A stretch of 64,000 bases of DNA from Hymenopus coronatus (lineage: Eukaryota > Arthropoda > Insecta > Mantodea > Hymenopodidae): assembly GCA_030762935.1 (NCBI GenBank), contig CM060896.1, positions 8,756,501 to 8,820,500 on the forward strand, read 5' to 3'. Positions 46,725-56,268 of this stretch are shown piece by piece. Under the pieces are notes generated by a model. That model searched no databases. It was given only the letters and a program-made list of their open reading frames with translations, and was not told the DNA's origin. A program made the position numbers and the translations under genes. The stretch's first letter is position 1, and each line of letters starts with the position of its first letter.

Positions 46725-47310
46725 TTAGGCACCACGCAACCTAGCGTCAACACCTTGCTTATGGAACACAAGAGATGCTGGTGTCTATCAGATCCCCTGT
46801 TCTTGTGGTGCGGTATACATAGGTACCACGCAACCTAGCGTCAACACCTGGCTTATGGAACACAAGAGATGCTGGTGTCTATCAGATCCCCTGCTCTTGT
46901 GGTGCGGTATACATAGGTACCACGCAACCTAGCGTCAACACCTGGCTTACGGAACACAAGAGATGCTGGTGTCTATCAGATCCCCTGCTCTTGTGGTGCG
47001 GTATACATAACTACCATGTCAACACAAGAGATACTGGCGTCTTATCGGATCCCCTGCTCTTGTGGTGCAGTATACTTAGGCACCACGCAACCTAGCGTCA
47101 ACACCTGGCTTATGGAACACAAGAGATGCTGGTGTCTATCAGATCCCCTGTTCTTGTGGTGCGGTATACATAGGTACCACGCAACCTAGCGTCAACACCT
47201 GGCTTATGGAACACAAGAGATGCTGGTGTCTATCAGATCCCCTGTTCTTGTGGTGCGGTATACATAGGTACCACGCAACGTAGCATCAACACCTGACTTA
47301 CAGAACACAG
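46725..47310 (+). repeat. 94-bp ancestral-type units at the right end of the array
   Basis: Six units keep the extra GCAACCTAGCGTCAACACCT GGCTTATGG linker (starts near 46735, 46828, 46920, 47080, 47175, 47270). They encode TTQPSVNTWLMEHKRC, the expected continuation of the GIY-YIG domain with the arginine helix changed (R to W). The final unit runs into single-copy gene sequence. Confidence 0.9.
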
Positions 47311-47860
47311 GAGATGCTGCCGTCTAAGTGAACCCGCGGTCGCTGAACATGTACTTTGGGCAGAAGGGGAACACCTAATTCAATATCATAAAACAGCCGC
47401 TCTTTCATCCATGCCTTATTACCATGCTAGACTACAACGCGAAGCAATAGAAATTTATAAACATCCCAATAACTTTAATAGTGAAGAAGAGTCACAGAAA
47501 CTGGCATCTGCTACTAGAGAACATCAAACAGGCACAAACCAAGGAGATCATCCGAACCAATCAGGAATCAAAAGCACCCTCCAGCACATGCAGCTCCAGC
47601 CGGACCAGTCGTGTGAGAGCAGCCTGAGTATAAATACTGCCACTATTTCAGCCAACGAGTCAGTTGCACCAAACCTTCACCGAGAAGACTTAGACCACGC
47701 CACTGAAGGTGTTCACCGCAGTTGTGAACAAAACGTCTGGATTGGAAAAATGCAGCAGACCATGGCTTCTCAGCCTGGAAAATTCTTCTAGTTATAATTT
47801 GGACTCTGGCCGTGAAAGCTTATGACTACTGATGACAAGGTACATCGGTTACAAAGTAGT
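47290..47860 (+). pseudogene. 3' end of the GIY-YIG retroelement ORF (source of the array)
   Basis: From 47310 the sequence becomes unique: RCCRLSEPAVAEHVLWAEGE, HLIQYHKTAALSSMPYYHAR, LQREAIEIYKHPNNFNSEEE. H-x-L...R-E-A-I-E-I (catalytic Glu) and N-N-F-N are the C-terminal features of retroelement GIY-YIG endonucleases, probably Penelope-like. The frame continues to 47791 with a Gln/Ser-rich tail. A second copy of the terminal 250 bp lies at 62825-63060. No reverse transcriptase is found upstream; the array and copy 13 take its place. Confidence 0.85.
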
Positions 47861-47869
47861 TCGCTGAGT

Positions 47870-48270
47870 GCTAACAAAAACTACTGCATCTCCTCTGTAT
47901 ACGTAACAATGCCTGATTATGTAGAGTTTCAGCAAAATAAATTTAAAGTAATCAATCAGATTGGACTTAATTAGAAAATAAGCAAACAAGATGTGCAGAC
48001 TACCTTCTGTTGGTGAGCTTTGGAATCAGAAAGGTGAGGCTGTTAGCACATAAACCATAAGGGCTGAACAAATGCAGTTTGTAAAACATTGCAGAGGTAA
48101 ACCTTTTGACGAATGGCGAGAAAGGTGTCATTTTGAAATGCCTCACAAACTTTGTAAGAAATACCCATGCTATATTGATCATCAAGGATATTGTTAACAT
48201 GACAGTCAAGTTTACGGATGTGTATGTGTGCATTGAGTAGAAATTCTGTGTGCGGTGAAAGGTTGATAAC
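47870..48270. other. Intronic, no recognised feature
   Basis: A minus-strand open frame of 91 codons (48000-48275) has no recognised domain. Confidence 0.4.
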
Positions 48271-48274
48271 CACA

Positions 48275-48500
48275 AGCCAGTGCTACAAGTTCAGCGTGAT
48301 AAATTTGTTAGTAGTGCAGTGCATGAAAAAGTTAATCATTTCTCTGTTAATGGACCACTTACAATCAAGAAACTACTTGCATTTATCAACAGTGACTCCT
48401 ACCTTCCTATGCTCATGCAAACATCTTTTTATAAACTGTTACTTGACATTGATTTCAAATTCCAGAAAAGCAATAGTAAGAATATCATTATTTTATTATA
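48275..48500 (+). pseudogene. Possible transposase HTH fragment
   Basis: The frame reads VQRDKFVSSAVHEKVNHFSV, NGPLTIKKLLAFINSDSYLP and MLMQTSFYKLLLDIDFKFQK. The pattern of a short HTH-like stretch followed by T-(S/T)-x-Y-x-L-L-x-D-I-x-F resembles the N-terminal part of some insect DDE transposases. I cannot assign a family. It is cut by the MITE fragment at 48495. Confidence 0.35.
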
Positions 48501-48605
48501 ATTGTAATGCTCCTCTCACCTACATATTATTGAAAGGTACAGTGATATACAATTAGTTGATTAGGACCAGTTGAAAAATTTCTGGCTTTTCAACTGGTCC
48601 TAATC
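48495..48605. mobile_element. Deleted relative of the tRNA-core MITE
   Basis: Has ATTATAATTGTAATGCTCCT through GGACCAGTTGAAAA, then a direct hairpin back (TTTTCAACTGGTCCTAATCA). The tRNA-like core is missing. Compare 32419-32669. Confidence 0.7.
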
Positions 48606-48749
48606 AAAGAACATCATTGTTGACTGCAAGGATATATTGTTAAATTCCCAAGTGCAGAAGTTGTATTTTCCCAATGAAACATGGGTAAATGAAGATCACA
48701 ACTTCCCATAGTAAAATAGCTGTAACGGTGTAGATGGGTATGATTGTGT

Positions 48750-49145
48750 TCAGACAACATTTAATATTTTTATCCAATTTGAATGTGCGCAGAAATTCAT
48801 ATTGTGAACAGGAGAGGCGAAGAAGGGAGAATGGAAATGGACAATATGTGTGCGATGTTAGAATGTGACAGCGGGGGTGGTAGTAGTGTAACTGTAATGA
48901 TGATATCATTTTCTATTTAGACAACATACTTACTATAACACATTTTTTCACCTAATTTGGATTTGCGCAGAAATTTACATCTTAAGTGGGAGAGAGATGG
49001 AAATTAGCAGTATGTCTGTACATGGTGATGACAGTGACAGCTTGTAGTAATGACGATTATGATTACGATTTTCAGCTAAGACAACATACGTAATATATTG
49101 CAAAATGTTTTACCTATTCACATTTGGACGGGAAATGTACAGAAT
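48750..49145. repeat. Degenerate ~165-bp tandem repeat, three copies
   Basis: GACAACAT blocks at about 48753, 48919 and 49081 are each followed by a T-rich stretch. A (G/C)GCAGAAATT(C/T)(A/)CAT-like block comes next in the first two copies, with a degraded form in the third. Divergence is high. Confidence 0.55.
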
Positions 49146-49555
49146 GTGAAAATGATGGCAACGAAGCATAGCTATAGCAGCATTATGGAAGCCATTTCCG
49201 TTTGATTTTATTTTAGTCTTGGAGAGTAATCTGTTTTCCAATGAGGATGCTCATTGGCCCGTTAACAGCTAATTTTTGGCGAGACATGGACACACAAAAT
49301 TTGCCTCATACATCACCACCTTGGTGGCAATCTATACCATTTCTGGCAGGCTTTGCCACTGCCGTACCCTCAAAGTTTGAAACTTACTTTTTCTTCATAT
49401 GGTATTCGGAAAACATATATCATTAATGTAAGACAACCCCCAAGTTCTGAACATTAATATTTTGGAAAAAAAACATTGTCTTGTATTCGGATAAATATGG
49501 TAAATTAAATTATTTTGTTTGTTAACAAAGCTGCCAATTGCCAGGATCAACAGCA
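49146..49555. other. Intronic, no recognised feature
   Basis: Nothing recognised. Confidence 0.4.
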
Positions 49556-49725
49556 CTGCTGGCGTTCCAGAATTTTGTTCCTTAGGAGTTCTTTTACATG
49601 CAGTAAATCTGACATGGAGCTGTTGCTTCTAAGCACACTTAGAAACTATCCACTGGGCCTTGTTTGAACCCATGACCTTGAGATCAGAAGGGCAGCGCTA
49701 ACCAAACTGACCTTCATCTCATGTG
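49556..49725 (-). mobile_element. tRNA-like SINE fragment
   Basis: The complement contains GGTTAGCGCTGCCCTTCTGA and ATCTCAAGGTCATGGGTTCA AAC, a tRNA-like A/B box pair. A weakly family-A-like body follows (CTGCATGTAAAAGAACTCC). Confidence 0.5.
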
Positions 49726-49854
49726 AGACCTTTCTGTGCAATGATTTTCTGTGATATTAAAGTCTACTTAAGGGAAAGATAATGCCTTGAAAGACTACAT
49801 TGGACATTTGTATATCTCTATCTTTCATAATCTATGATTTATCCACGATATGCA

Positions 49855-50150
49855 GAGTTTAAAATAGACACGGATTCGCTCAAAAATGAGGACCATGCAG
49901 AACAGCTGACTACACAACAGTGGATGAAAATGCTATGAAAGAGTCCATTTTACAGGAAGATCATTATTGCACATATCAGATTCAGGAAGCTTTGAGTTCT
50001 AAATCAATAGCCATTCTTAAAGAAACACTTCATGCCAGGAAGCTCTGGAGTCATTTAATTCTCCACCACCTCAAAAATAAGCAGAAACTGGCACATGACC
50101 AATGATGTCAGAAATTATAGACAAATTTCATGAGGGAAGTTCTAAAAACG
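49855..50150 (+). pseudogene. Mariner transposase N-terminal fragment
   Basis: The frame reads VDENAMKESILQEDHYCTYQ IQEAL and LHARKLWSHLILHHLKNKQK. It matches the mariner segment between the two HTH motifs (N-x-x-x-V-x-x-x-I-x-E-D-x-x-x-T-Y...). After a stop come fragments reading WCQK and FHEGSSKNV. It is cut at about 50152 where another mariner begins. Confidence 0.6.
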
Positions 50151-50154
50151 TATG

Positions 50155-51450
50155 TGGGCAGATTGAAAAGTAATGCACAAAAAATTTTTTTACGAAAAAG
50201 TTTAATAGTTAAAAAAACAAAAAAATCACAAATTTACTTGCATCTTTTATGTAGTTTTCAACATAGTCACTAACTTTCCCAACTCATATGTCCCATCATG
50301 ATACCAGTTTCAATATGTCTTGTTCATAGAAATCCCATTCCCTGGAGTATAGCCATCTGTGGAATGCTGATTTCACTTCCACATTTGTTGCAAAGCATTG
50401 GTTGGCCTGGAATTTCTTCATGGGACCAAACAGATGCAAGGTGAGGACTGTATGGTGGTTGCTGGAGCACCTACCAGCCAAATTGGGTGATTTTCTGATG
50501 AGCAGCAGCAAAATATGGCTGAGTATTGTCATGAAGTTTGACATCGTCAGCATTAATGTTATGGCGTTTGTAACCAAGGGCATAACGCAACTCCACCAAT
50601 GTTTTAATGTAGGCTGCAAAAAAATGGCGTGTTGTTTATGGACACTCTTTAACTGCTGTAGTCCTTAGCGTCCCATTCTGGGTGTGAAAGACCGCTAAAT
50701 TTTGCTCAGAGGCCTCTCAATCGGGCTTGAGGTTCTTTTACGCCCGAAAAAATCCATTGTCCTCCGCCGGGTTTGAACCCGTGACCTTGGGTATATGAAG
50801 TTAGCATGGTAACCATTACACCGCGGAGGGCGACAATGTAGGCTGCAGCATTCACAGTGGTCCACCAATAAAACAGCATTATATCCCTGAACACTGTCAC
50901 AAACACTTTCCTAGCGACTTGCGTCTTTACTGGGGAACCAGCATGTTTCCACTCCATACTTGCCTGCTTTGTTTCGGGCGTGTATGCCTTAGACTCATGA
51001 CCAGTGACGATTCCTTTCTGAAAGTCATGCCCTTCTGTGGGTACTGCAGGTCATCAATCGCTGGTCCTTGTAGTTGTCTGCCAGGCTCCTAGCCACCCAA
51101 CGAGCACAAGCTTTACAAATTTCAATGTGTCATGAACAATATCGTACACTGCATCCTAGGTAAAGCTCAACTGTTGCGATAAGGTTTGGAGTTATACCAT
51201 CAGTCGTTCAAAATTGTCACCTCAATGCCTCTGATATTCTGCGGGGTTGCAGCTGTTACCAGCCTCCCGGAGCATGGTGAATAACTAAGATTCACACGGC
51301 CCTCTTAGAAGAATGCACACCACCTGGAGACATTGCTACGGCCCATACATGCTGCACATGTCCCTGCGTATTTCACTTAGTTTATGCCCTTTGACCCTCA
51401 AATATCAAACCACACCTCTCTGCTCTCCACACGTGGACGACAGTAGAATG
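50155..51450 (-). pseudogene. Mariner-like transposase, degraded, SINE inside
   Basis: A TIR-like GTGGGCAGATTGAAAAGTAA lies at 50155. Read on the minus strand from about 51100: KRQSMEWKH-like ASMEWKHAGSPVKTQ, VFRDIMLFYWW, TVNAAAY. After the SINE come LRYALGYKRHNINADDVKLH DNTQP (second Asp), QFGWQVLQQPPYSPHLA (third Asp lost) and REWDFYEQDI. Multiple shifts. The upstream TIR is not visible. Confidence 0.75.
50619..50834 (-). mobile_element. tRNA-derived SINE family A, copy 5, with 13-bp TSD
   Basis: Short copy (internal body deleted) with a clean head ending CATTACACCGCGGAGGGCGA. AATGTAGGCTGCA flanks both sides (50606-50618, 50835-50847), and the mariner reading frame continues across it. Confidence 0.92.
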
Positions 51451-51511
51451 TGTGCCATCTTTGTTGCTAGTTCATGCTTCTCTCACTAGAGCTAAACATG
51501 AAACAAAATAA

Positions 51512-52353
51512 TCTGATGTGTTCCATTTACATGACTTTCTCTACATCTCTGCAACATTATTGTTAAAGAAAGCTTATGCTTCTATTTACTTCATGCTAAT
51601 CCAGAAAACATTAGCAGTAATAGTCTTATTAGTTGCTTCCTTGTAAGAAGGAGCGAAATAAGGGAGTACCATAGGTTAAAGTGATAGTCAAACGCTGGTT
51701 GCTATGTGACTGAAGTTCCTTTGTTTGTATGGACAGGAGTTGACAAATTTCTGTATGAGAAAAGCATAATTTTTTCAAAGCTGAAACCAGCAACAAGGAA
51801 TATCTTAAAAATGATCAACTCCACGAGAAAAAAAAATGTATATAACATAAATTGTATGTTTTAACATGATCTACAGTTTCTTTTTAGTAAGTTTTTGTCT
51901 ATCTCTTACGGTTTAGCAGTTATGCAAAATTCCATAAGATTCATCCAAAATAAAGTAGTCTTCAGAGGCTATTCCCGAAAATTCAAGATATACATTTTAT
52001 TTGTCAGGTATATATCTTTAATATACCGTATTTTAATCAAAATCCTTAGAGCCATTTTTTGGAAAATCAAAATTTTCGAAATTGTTTCCAATTAGGGGTG
52101 GGAGAACTTTCTTGAAAATTGTGTCATATCCTTGAAAGATACTGAACTTAGGTACCAAGTTTGGTATTTAACAGACTCTTTGTGTTTGAGCTATGCTGTC
52201 CACACACACACACACGAACATTTTTCTAAAAATGCTTTTTTTGTATTTGGGGTGTCCTAAAACATGTATTTCCAGTGAAATCTCAGTATGGAATTTTTGG
52301 TGCAATACAATACCTTCTCTAAACACTAGGTACATAGTACCCATAGAGAAAGT
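51512..52353 (-). mobile_element. DINE-like element, copy 14
   Basis: Full-length inverted copy starting TCTGATGTGTTCCATTTACA and ending ATAGAGAAAGTA, with (AC)n at 52201-52214. Confidence 0.75.
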
Positions 52354-52710
52354 AAAAATTGAGGTCAAAGATTGAATCAGTTGCAGCTGTATGCGCTCTG
52401 TCCAAAGACATTTGAAAAGTTGCAATGATCAGATCCAGGTTTTTAATATAAAATCTCACATTGGACCATGGTTATTATAGGAGTTAATGTTAATTTTAGA
52501 TATTTATCATTAAATAAAATAATTAAACTAATTTGTTTGTTGACACTAAATCAATAAATGATTGGTTTGCTAATTCACTTTTAGACAAGTGACTCCTGGT
52601 TTTGTGCGCATTGTTGACACTCTGTCCTCTTACTATATTATTCTCCTATTTCATCTTTATTTAGTCCCATCTTCTCTCTGAATATATCCAAATACTTTCC
52701 TGTAGCTTTT
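52354..52710. other. Intronic, no recognised feature
   Basis: Nothing recognised. Confidence 0.4.
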
Positions 52711-53519
52711 TACTTTCTCTGCACATACTATGTACATAGTGTATAGAGAAGGTATTGCATTCCACCCAAAATTCAATACCGAGATTTCACTGGAAATACG
52801 TGTGTATCTATGTGTCTCTGGGCAGCATAGTTAAAAAACAAAAAGACCATTGAATATCAAATTTGGTATTTAAGTTTAGTATCATCCAAGGATGTGACAC
52901 AAAGATTTTCAAGAAAATCCCCCCACCCCCAACTACCCTTTAAATGGAACTTTTTTTTGAAAGTTTTGATTTTCTCAAAAATGGCTCTAATGATTTTGAT
53001 TAAAATATTGTATATTAAAGATATTTACCTGGCAAATCAAATGTATTTCTTCTATTTTCTGGGAATAGCCTCTGAAGACTGCTTTATTCTGGAGCAATTT
53101 TAGGGAATTTTGCACAACTGCTAAATTGTAAGAGATGGACAAAAACTCACCAAACAAAAAATGTAGAGCACGTTAAAATACACAATTTATCTAATATACA
53201 TTTTTTTCATGGAGTTGATTGTTTTTTAGATATTCCTTGTTTTTGGTTTCAGCTTTGAAAAGCCTACTCTTTTCTCATACAGGAATTTGTCAACTCAATC
53301 CATATAAACAAAGGAACTTCAGTCACATAGCAACCAGCTTTTGACTATCACTTTAACCTGTGGTACTCCCTTATTTCACTTCTACTTACAAGGAAGAAGT
53401 AATAAGACTATTTCTGCTAATTTTTTCTCGATTAGAATGAAGTAAATAGAATCAGAAACTTTTTAACAATAATTTCATACAGAGATGTAGAGAAAGTCTT
53501 GTGAATGGATCACATCAGA
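52711..53519 (+). mobile_element. DINE-like element, copy 15
   Basis: Nearly full-length direct copy with a small deletion around 52800 that removes the GGTCCCCCTGAATCC block. The right hairpin end is TGTGAATGGATCACATCAG. Confidence 0.75.
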
Positions 53520-53528
53520 TTTTTTCTT

Positions 53529-53653
53529 TACTTTTCCTGCTTAGCATATGGTGTATAGGTAGAGAAGATATTGCATCCCACCCAAAAATTTGATACTGAG
53601 ATTTCACTGTAAATACACGCTTTAGGGTCCCTTTTATCCAAAAAAGGGGTTTT
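53529..53653 (+). mobile_element. DINE-like element, left-end fragment 16a
   Basis: Only the first about 120 bp, ending in a T run in which copy 16b starts. This is the same tandem pattern as 15042/15379. Confidence 0.65.
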
Positions 53654-54376
53654 TACTTTCTATAGCACATATGATGTGCACAGTAGATAGAGAAGGTATT
53701 GTATTCCACCCAAGATTTTGATACCAGAATTATGTGTTTTTGAGGCCCCCTGAGTCCATAAAAAAGCACTTTTAGGAAAATGTGTGTGCACTTGCATTCC
53801 TTATATGAAGGTTTCAAGAAAATCCCCCACCCACCCCTAACTACACTTTACATGGAAAATGTTGGTTTTCTCAAAAATTTCTCTCAGATTTTCATTAAAA
53901 TACTGTATACTAAAAATCTTTACATGAGACACAAAATGTATGCATATCTTGAATTTTCTGTGGGAAGCCTCTGTAGACCCCTTCATTCTGGATGACTTTT
54001 GCATACTTACTACAAAAAATGTAGATCTTGTTAAAGCACACAATATATGTCTTATACATCACTTATGTGGAGTTAACCATTTGCAAGACATTCCTGTTAT
54101 TGTTTCACATTTAAAAACTTGAAACATTTCTCAAACAGGAATTTGTTATTCTTGTTCATTTTACCTCTGACCATGCAAAGAGAACTGAATTTCCATCACA
54201 TAGTAACCAGCTTTTAAAAGATTTGACTATAGACCTTTAGCATAGTGTATTTCTTTCATGTTCCTTCTACTTACAAAGACCATTTCTGTTAATGTTTAGC
54301 ATGAAGTGGATAGAAGAATAAGCTTAACAGTTTGTTAATAATAGGTACAGAAAGTCATATGAATGGTACTCATCAG
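53654..54376 (+). mobile_element. DINE-like element, copy 16b (diverged)
   Basis: Older-looking copy with TACTTTCTATAGCACATATG at the left and AGAAAGTCATATGAATGGTACTCATC at the right. The CTTCATTCTGGATGACTTTT block differs from the younger copies. Confidence 0.65.
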
Positions 54377-54387
54377 AATTTTTTTTA

Positions 54388-55580
54388 TTTGCTCTACACA
54401 TACCATGTATAGCAGCCCTGCACAGGGTTTGCGCTCCTGAAGCCAGCTCACAGTTCGCTGGCAGTGCTCTTGTTTACGAATGGACAAGAGGAGAGGTATC
54501 GTACACGAAAACAAGTGCAAGCTTTCAGAAATGATTTCTCAACATATTATTTTACTAATTTATGCTTAGGAAAAATATTTATTTTAAACAAATTATTGCC
54601 TTCTATAGCAGATTAAATCCGCGTACAAACTAGTTATATATTATGTCTGTTTACCAATACATCAAAACGTGGTTTTATGTGATTGCCAGCTGAAAGAAAA
54701 AGTACTGACCTTAATGAAATGCCCATGATGTATAGTGTATAGAGAAGGTATTGTATTGCGCCTAAAATTTGATACAGAGATTTCACCAGAAATACATGTT
54801 TTGAGACCCCCTGAATAAACATTTTTTGTAGAAAAGTGTCCTTGTGAGTATGTATATATGTCTGTGGGCAGCATAGATCAAAAATGAAAAGTCTGTTAAA
54901 TACCAAACTTAATATTTGAGTTAAGTATCTTCCAAGGATGCAATACAAAGATTTACAAGAAAATCCCCCCCCAACTATCCTTTACATGGAACATTTTCCG
55001 AAAATGTTGATTTTCTCAAAAATGGCTCTAACAACTTTGATTAAAATACCTTATCTTTACGATATTTGTATGCCAAATGAAATGTATATCTTGAATTTTC
55101 TGGGAATAGCTTGTGGAGACCTCTTCATTCTGGATAACTTTTGTATAACTGGCAAACCATAAGATATATACAAAAACTTACTACACAAAATGTAGATCTC
55201 AACATGCAATTTATGTTGTATACATTTTTTTGTAGTTAACCATTTTCAAGATATTTTGGATTATTGGCTTCAATTTTAAACCACTTCAACTTTTCTCAAA
55301 TGGGGAGACATCTTTCTTCTCATTTCTCATTTGTTTACTTCTGGCAAGCAAAGGGATTAGAATTTCAATTATTTCACATAACAACCAGCTTTTTAATGAT
55401 AAGAATATAGCTTTGATCTGTGCATTTTCTTATTTCCCTTCTATTTACAAGGAAGCCAGTAATAAGACAAATTCTGCTTATGTTTATCTTGATTAGCATG
55501 ATGTAGATAACAGATTAATGTTTTGAATAAAGGGTTTGTTTACCGAACAGCTAGAGGACATCATGTGAATGGAATACAGC
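54388..55580 (+). mobile_element. DINE-like element, copy 17, with ~310-bp insertion
   Basis: The left end GCTCTACACATACCATGTA breaks at about 54410 and resumes at about 54728 with TATAGTGTATAGAGAAGG. The inserted 54411-54727 sequence (GCCCTGCACAGGGTTTGCG onward) is unidentified. The right end is CATCATGTGAATGGAATACAG. Confidence 0.65.
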
Positions 55581-55587
55581 AGATTTT

Positions 55588-55734
55588 TGCCCTTCTATTT
55601 ACAAGGAACCAATTAATAAGGACAATTTCTGCTACTGTTTATCACGATTATCATGATTTAGATAGAAGAATAAGCTTTTTAACAATATTTTGTTGCAGAG
55701 ATGTAGAGAAAGTCATGGGAATGGAACACATCAG
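55588..55734 (+). mobile_element. DINE-like element, right-end fragment 18
   Basis: Only the last about 150 bp, ending AGTCATGGGAATGGAACACA TCAG. It stops 67 bp before the last IP6K exon. Confidence 0.75.
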
Positions 55735-55801
55735 ATTTTTTATATGCAATTTCACCAACAGTGTTAATGTTTGCATTAAACATTTTCTTTTTTTTACTCA
55801 G

Positions 55802-56268
55802 ATGCTGATTATAGTTTAGACAAAGAAGAGGCAAATTGCTTCTGTGACAGTCGACGAGGATCGTACGGGAGGAGTAATGGCAGCGAGGAGAGAAGAGGGC
55901 AGCTAAGTCGTAGAAGTTCAAGTGTTGAAACTCTTTCTGCATTTCTTGACAACGACATGGATAATTATTCAACATCGCAAGAAGAAGCAAAGTTGTGTCA
56001 CAGTTTGCAACACCGTCGTAGCAGCAGCAGTACTGCCACCTGTGAGACATCGAAGCCTAGTCCTTCCTCATCTGTAGGCACACCTCTGTCTTCGTCTCCA
56101 ACTGTCTTCCCAGAGCCTTTGGTCGATGTACGAATAATTGATTTTGCACATTCTACCCATAAAGGATTGGATGATCCTGTTGTGTACTCTGGACCTGATC
56201 GTGGATTTTTGTTTGGACTGGAAAATATGATTGCTATTCTTAAAGGAATAGAAAGAGACCATGGTTGA
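55802..56268 (+). CDS. Ip6k: IP6K last exon, C-terminal catalytic segment and stop
   Basis: The acceptor is CTTTTTTTTACTCAG at 55801; AT completes the Asp codon begun at 27785. Translation starts ADYSLDKEEANCFCDSRRGS. About 100 residues of Ser/Arg-rich low-complexity linker follow (RRSSSVETLSAF, QHRRSSSSTATCE). The conserved end is LVDVRIIDFAHSTHKG, DDPVVYSGPDRGFLFGLENM and IAILKGIERDHG, then TGA. I-D-F-A-H holds the metal-binding Asp of the family (D-F-G-like), and G-P-D-x-G-(F/Y)-x-F-G-L-E-N is the IP6K C-terminal hallmark. The variable linker is also the least conserved part in known IP6Ks. Confidence 0.97.

Larger units (their letters stand above)
39244..47310 (+). repeat. 8-kb minisatellite derived from a GIY-YIG endonuclease gene
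   Basis: About 115-120 head-to-tail units of 67 or 68 bp, with 94-bp units near the right end. Every unit encodes GVYQIPCSCGAVYIGT or GIYQIPCSCGAVYIGT in one frame, which is the GIY-YIG core, followed by a linker and HKRCW. Unit variants combine GGTACC/GGGACC/ACTACC, CATGTCAAC/CACACAAC, GGTGTC/GGCATC and GCAG/GCGG. Since 67 and 68 are +1 and -1 modulo 3, frames stay open only where the two lengths alternate. It lies in the last IP6K intron on the sense strand. The open frames inside (up to 186 codons) have no conserved start and are not genes. Confidence 0.97.

Noticed and set aside
39244..47310. CRISPR-like array or repeat-protein gene
   Set aside because: Units are contiguous with no unique spacers. 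The reading frame flips with each 67/68-bp unit unless lengths alternate, and there is no consistent start or end. It is a minisatellite.
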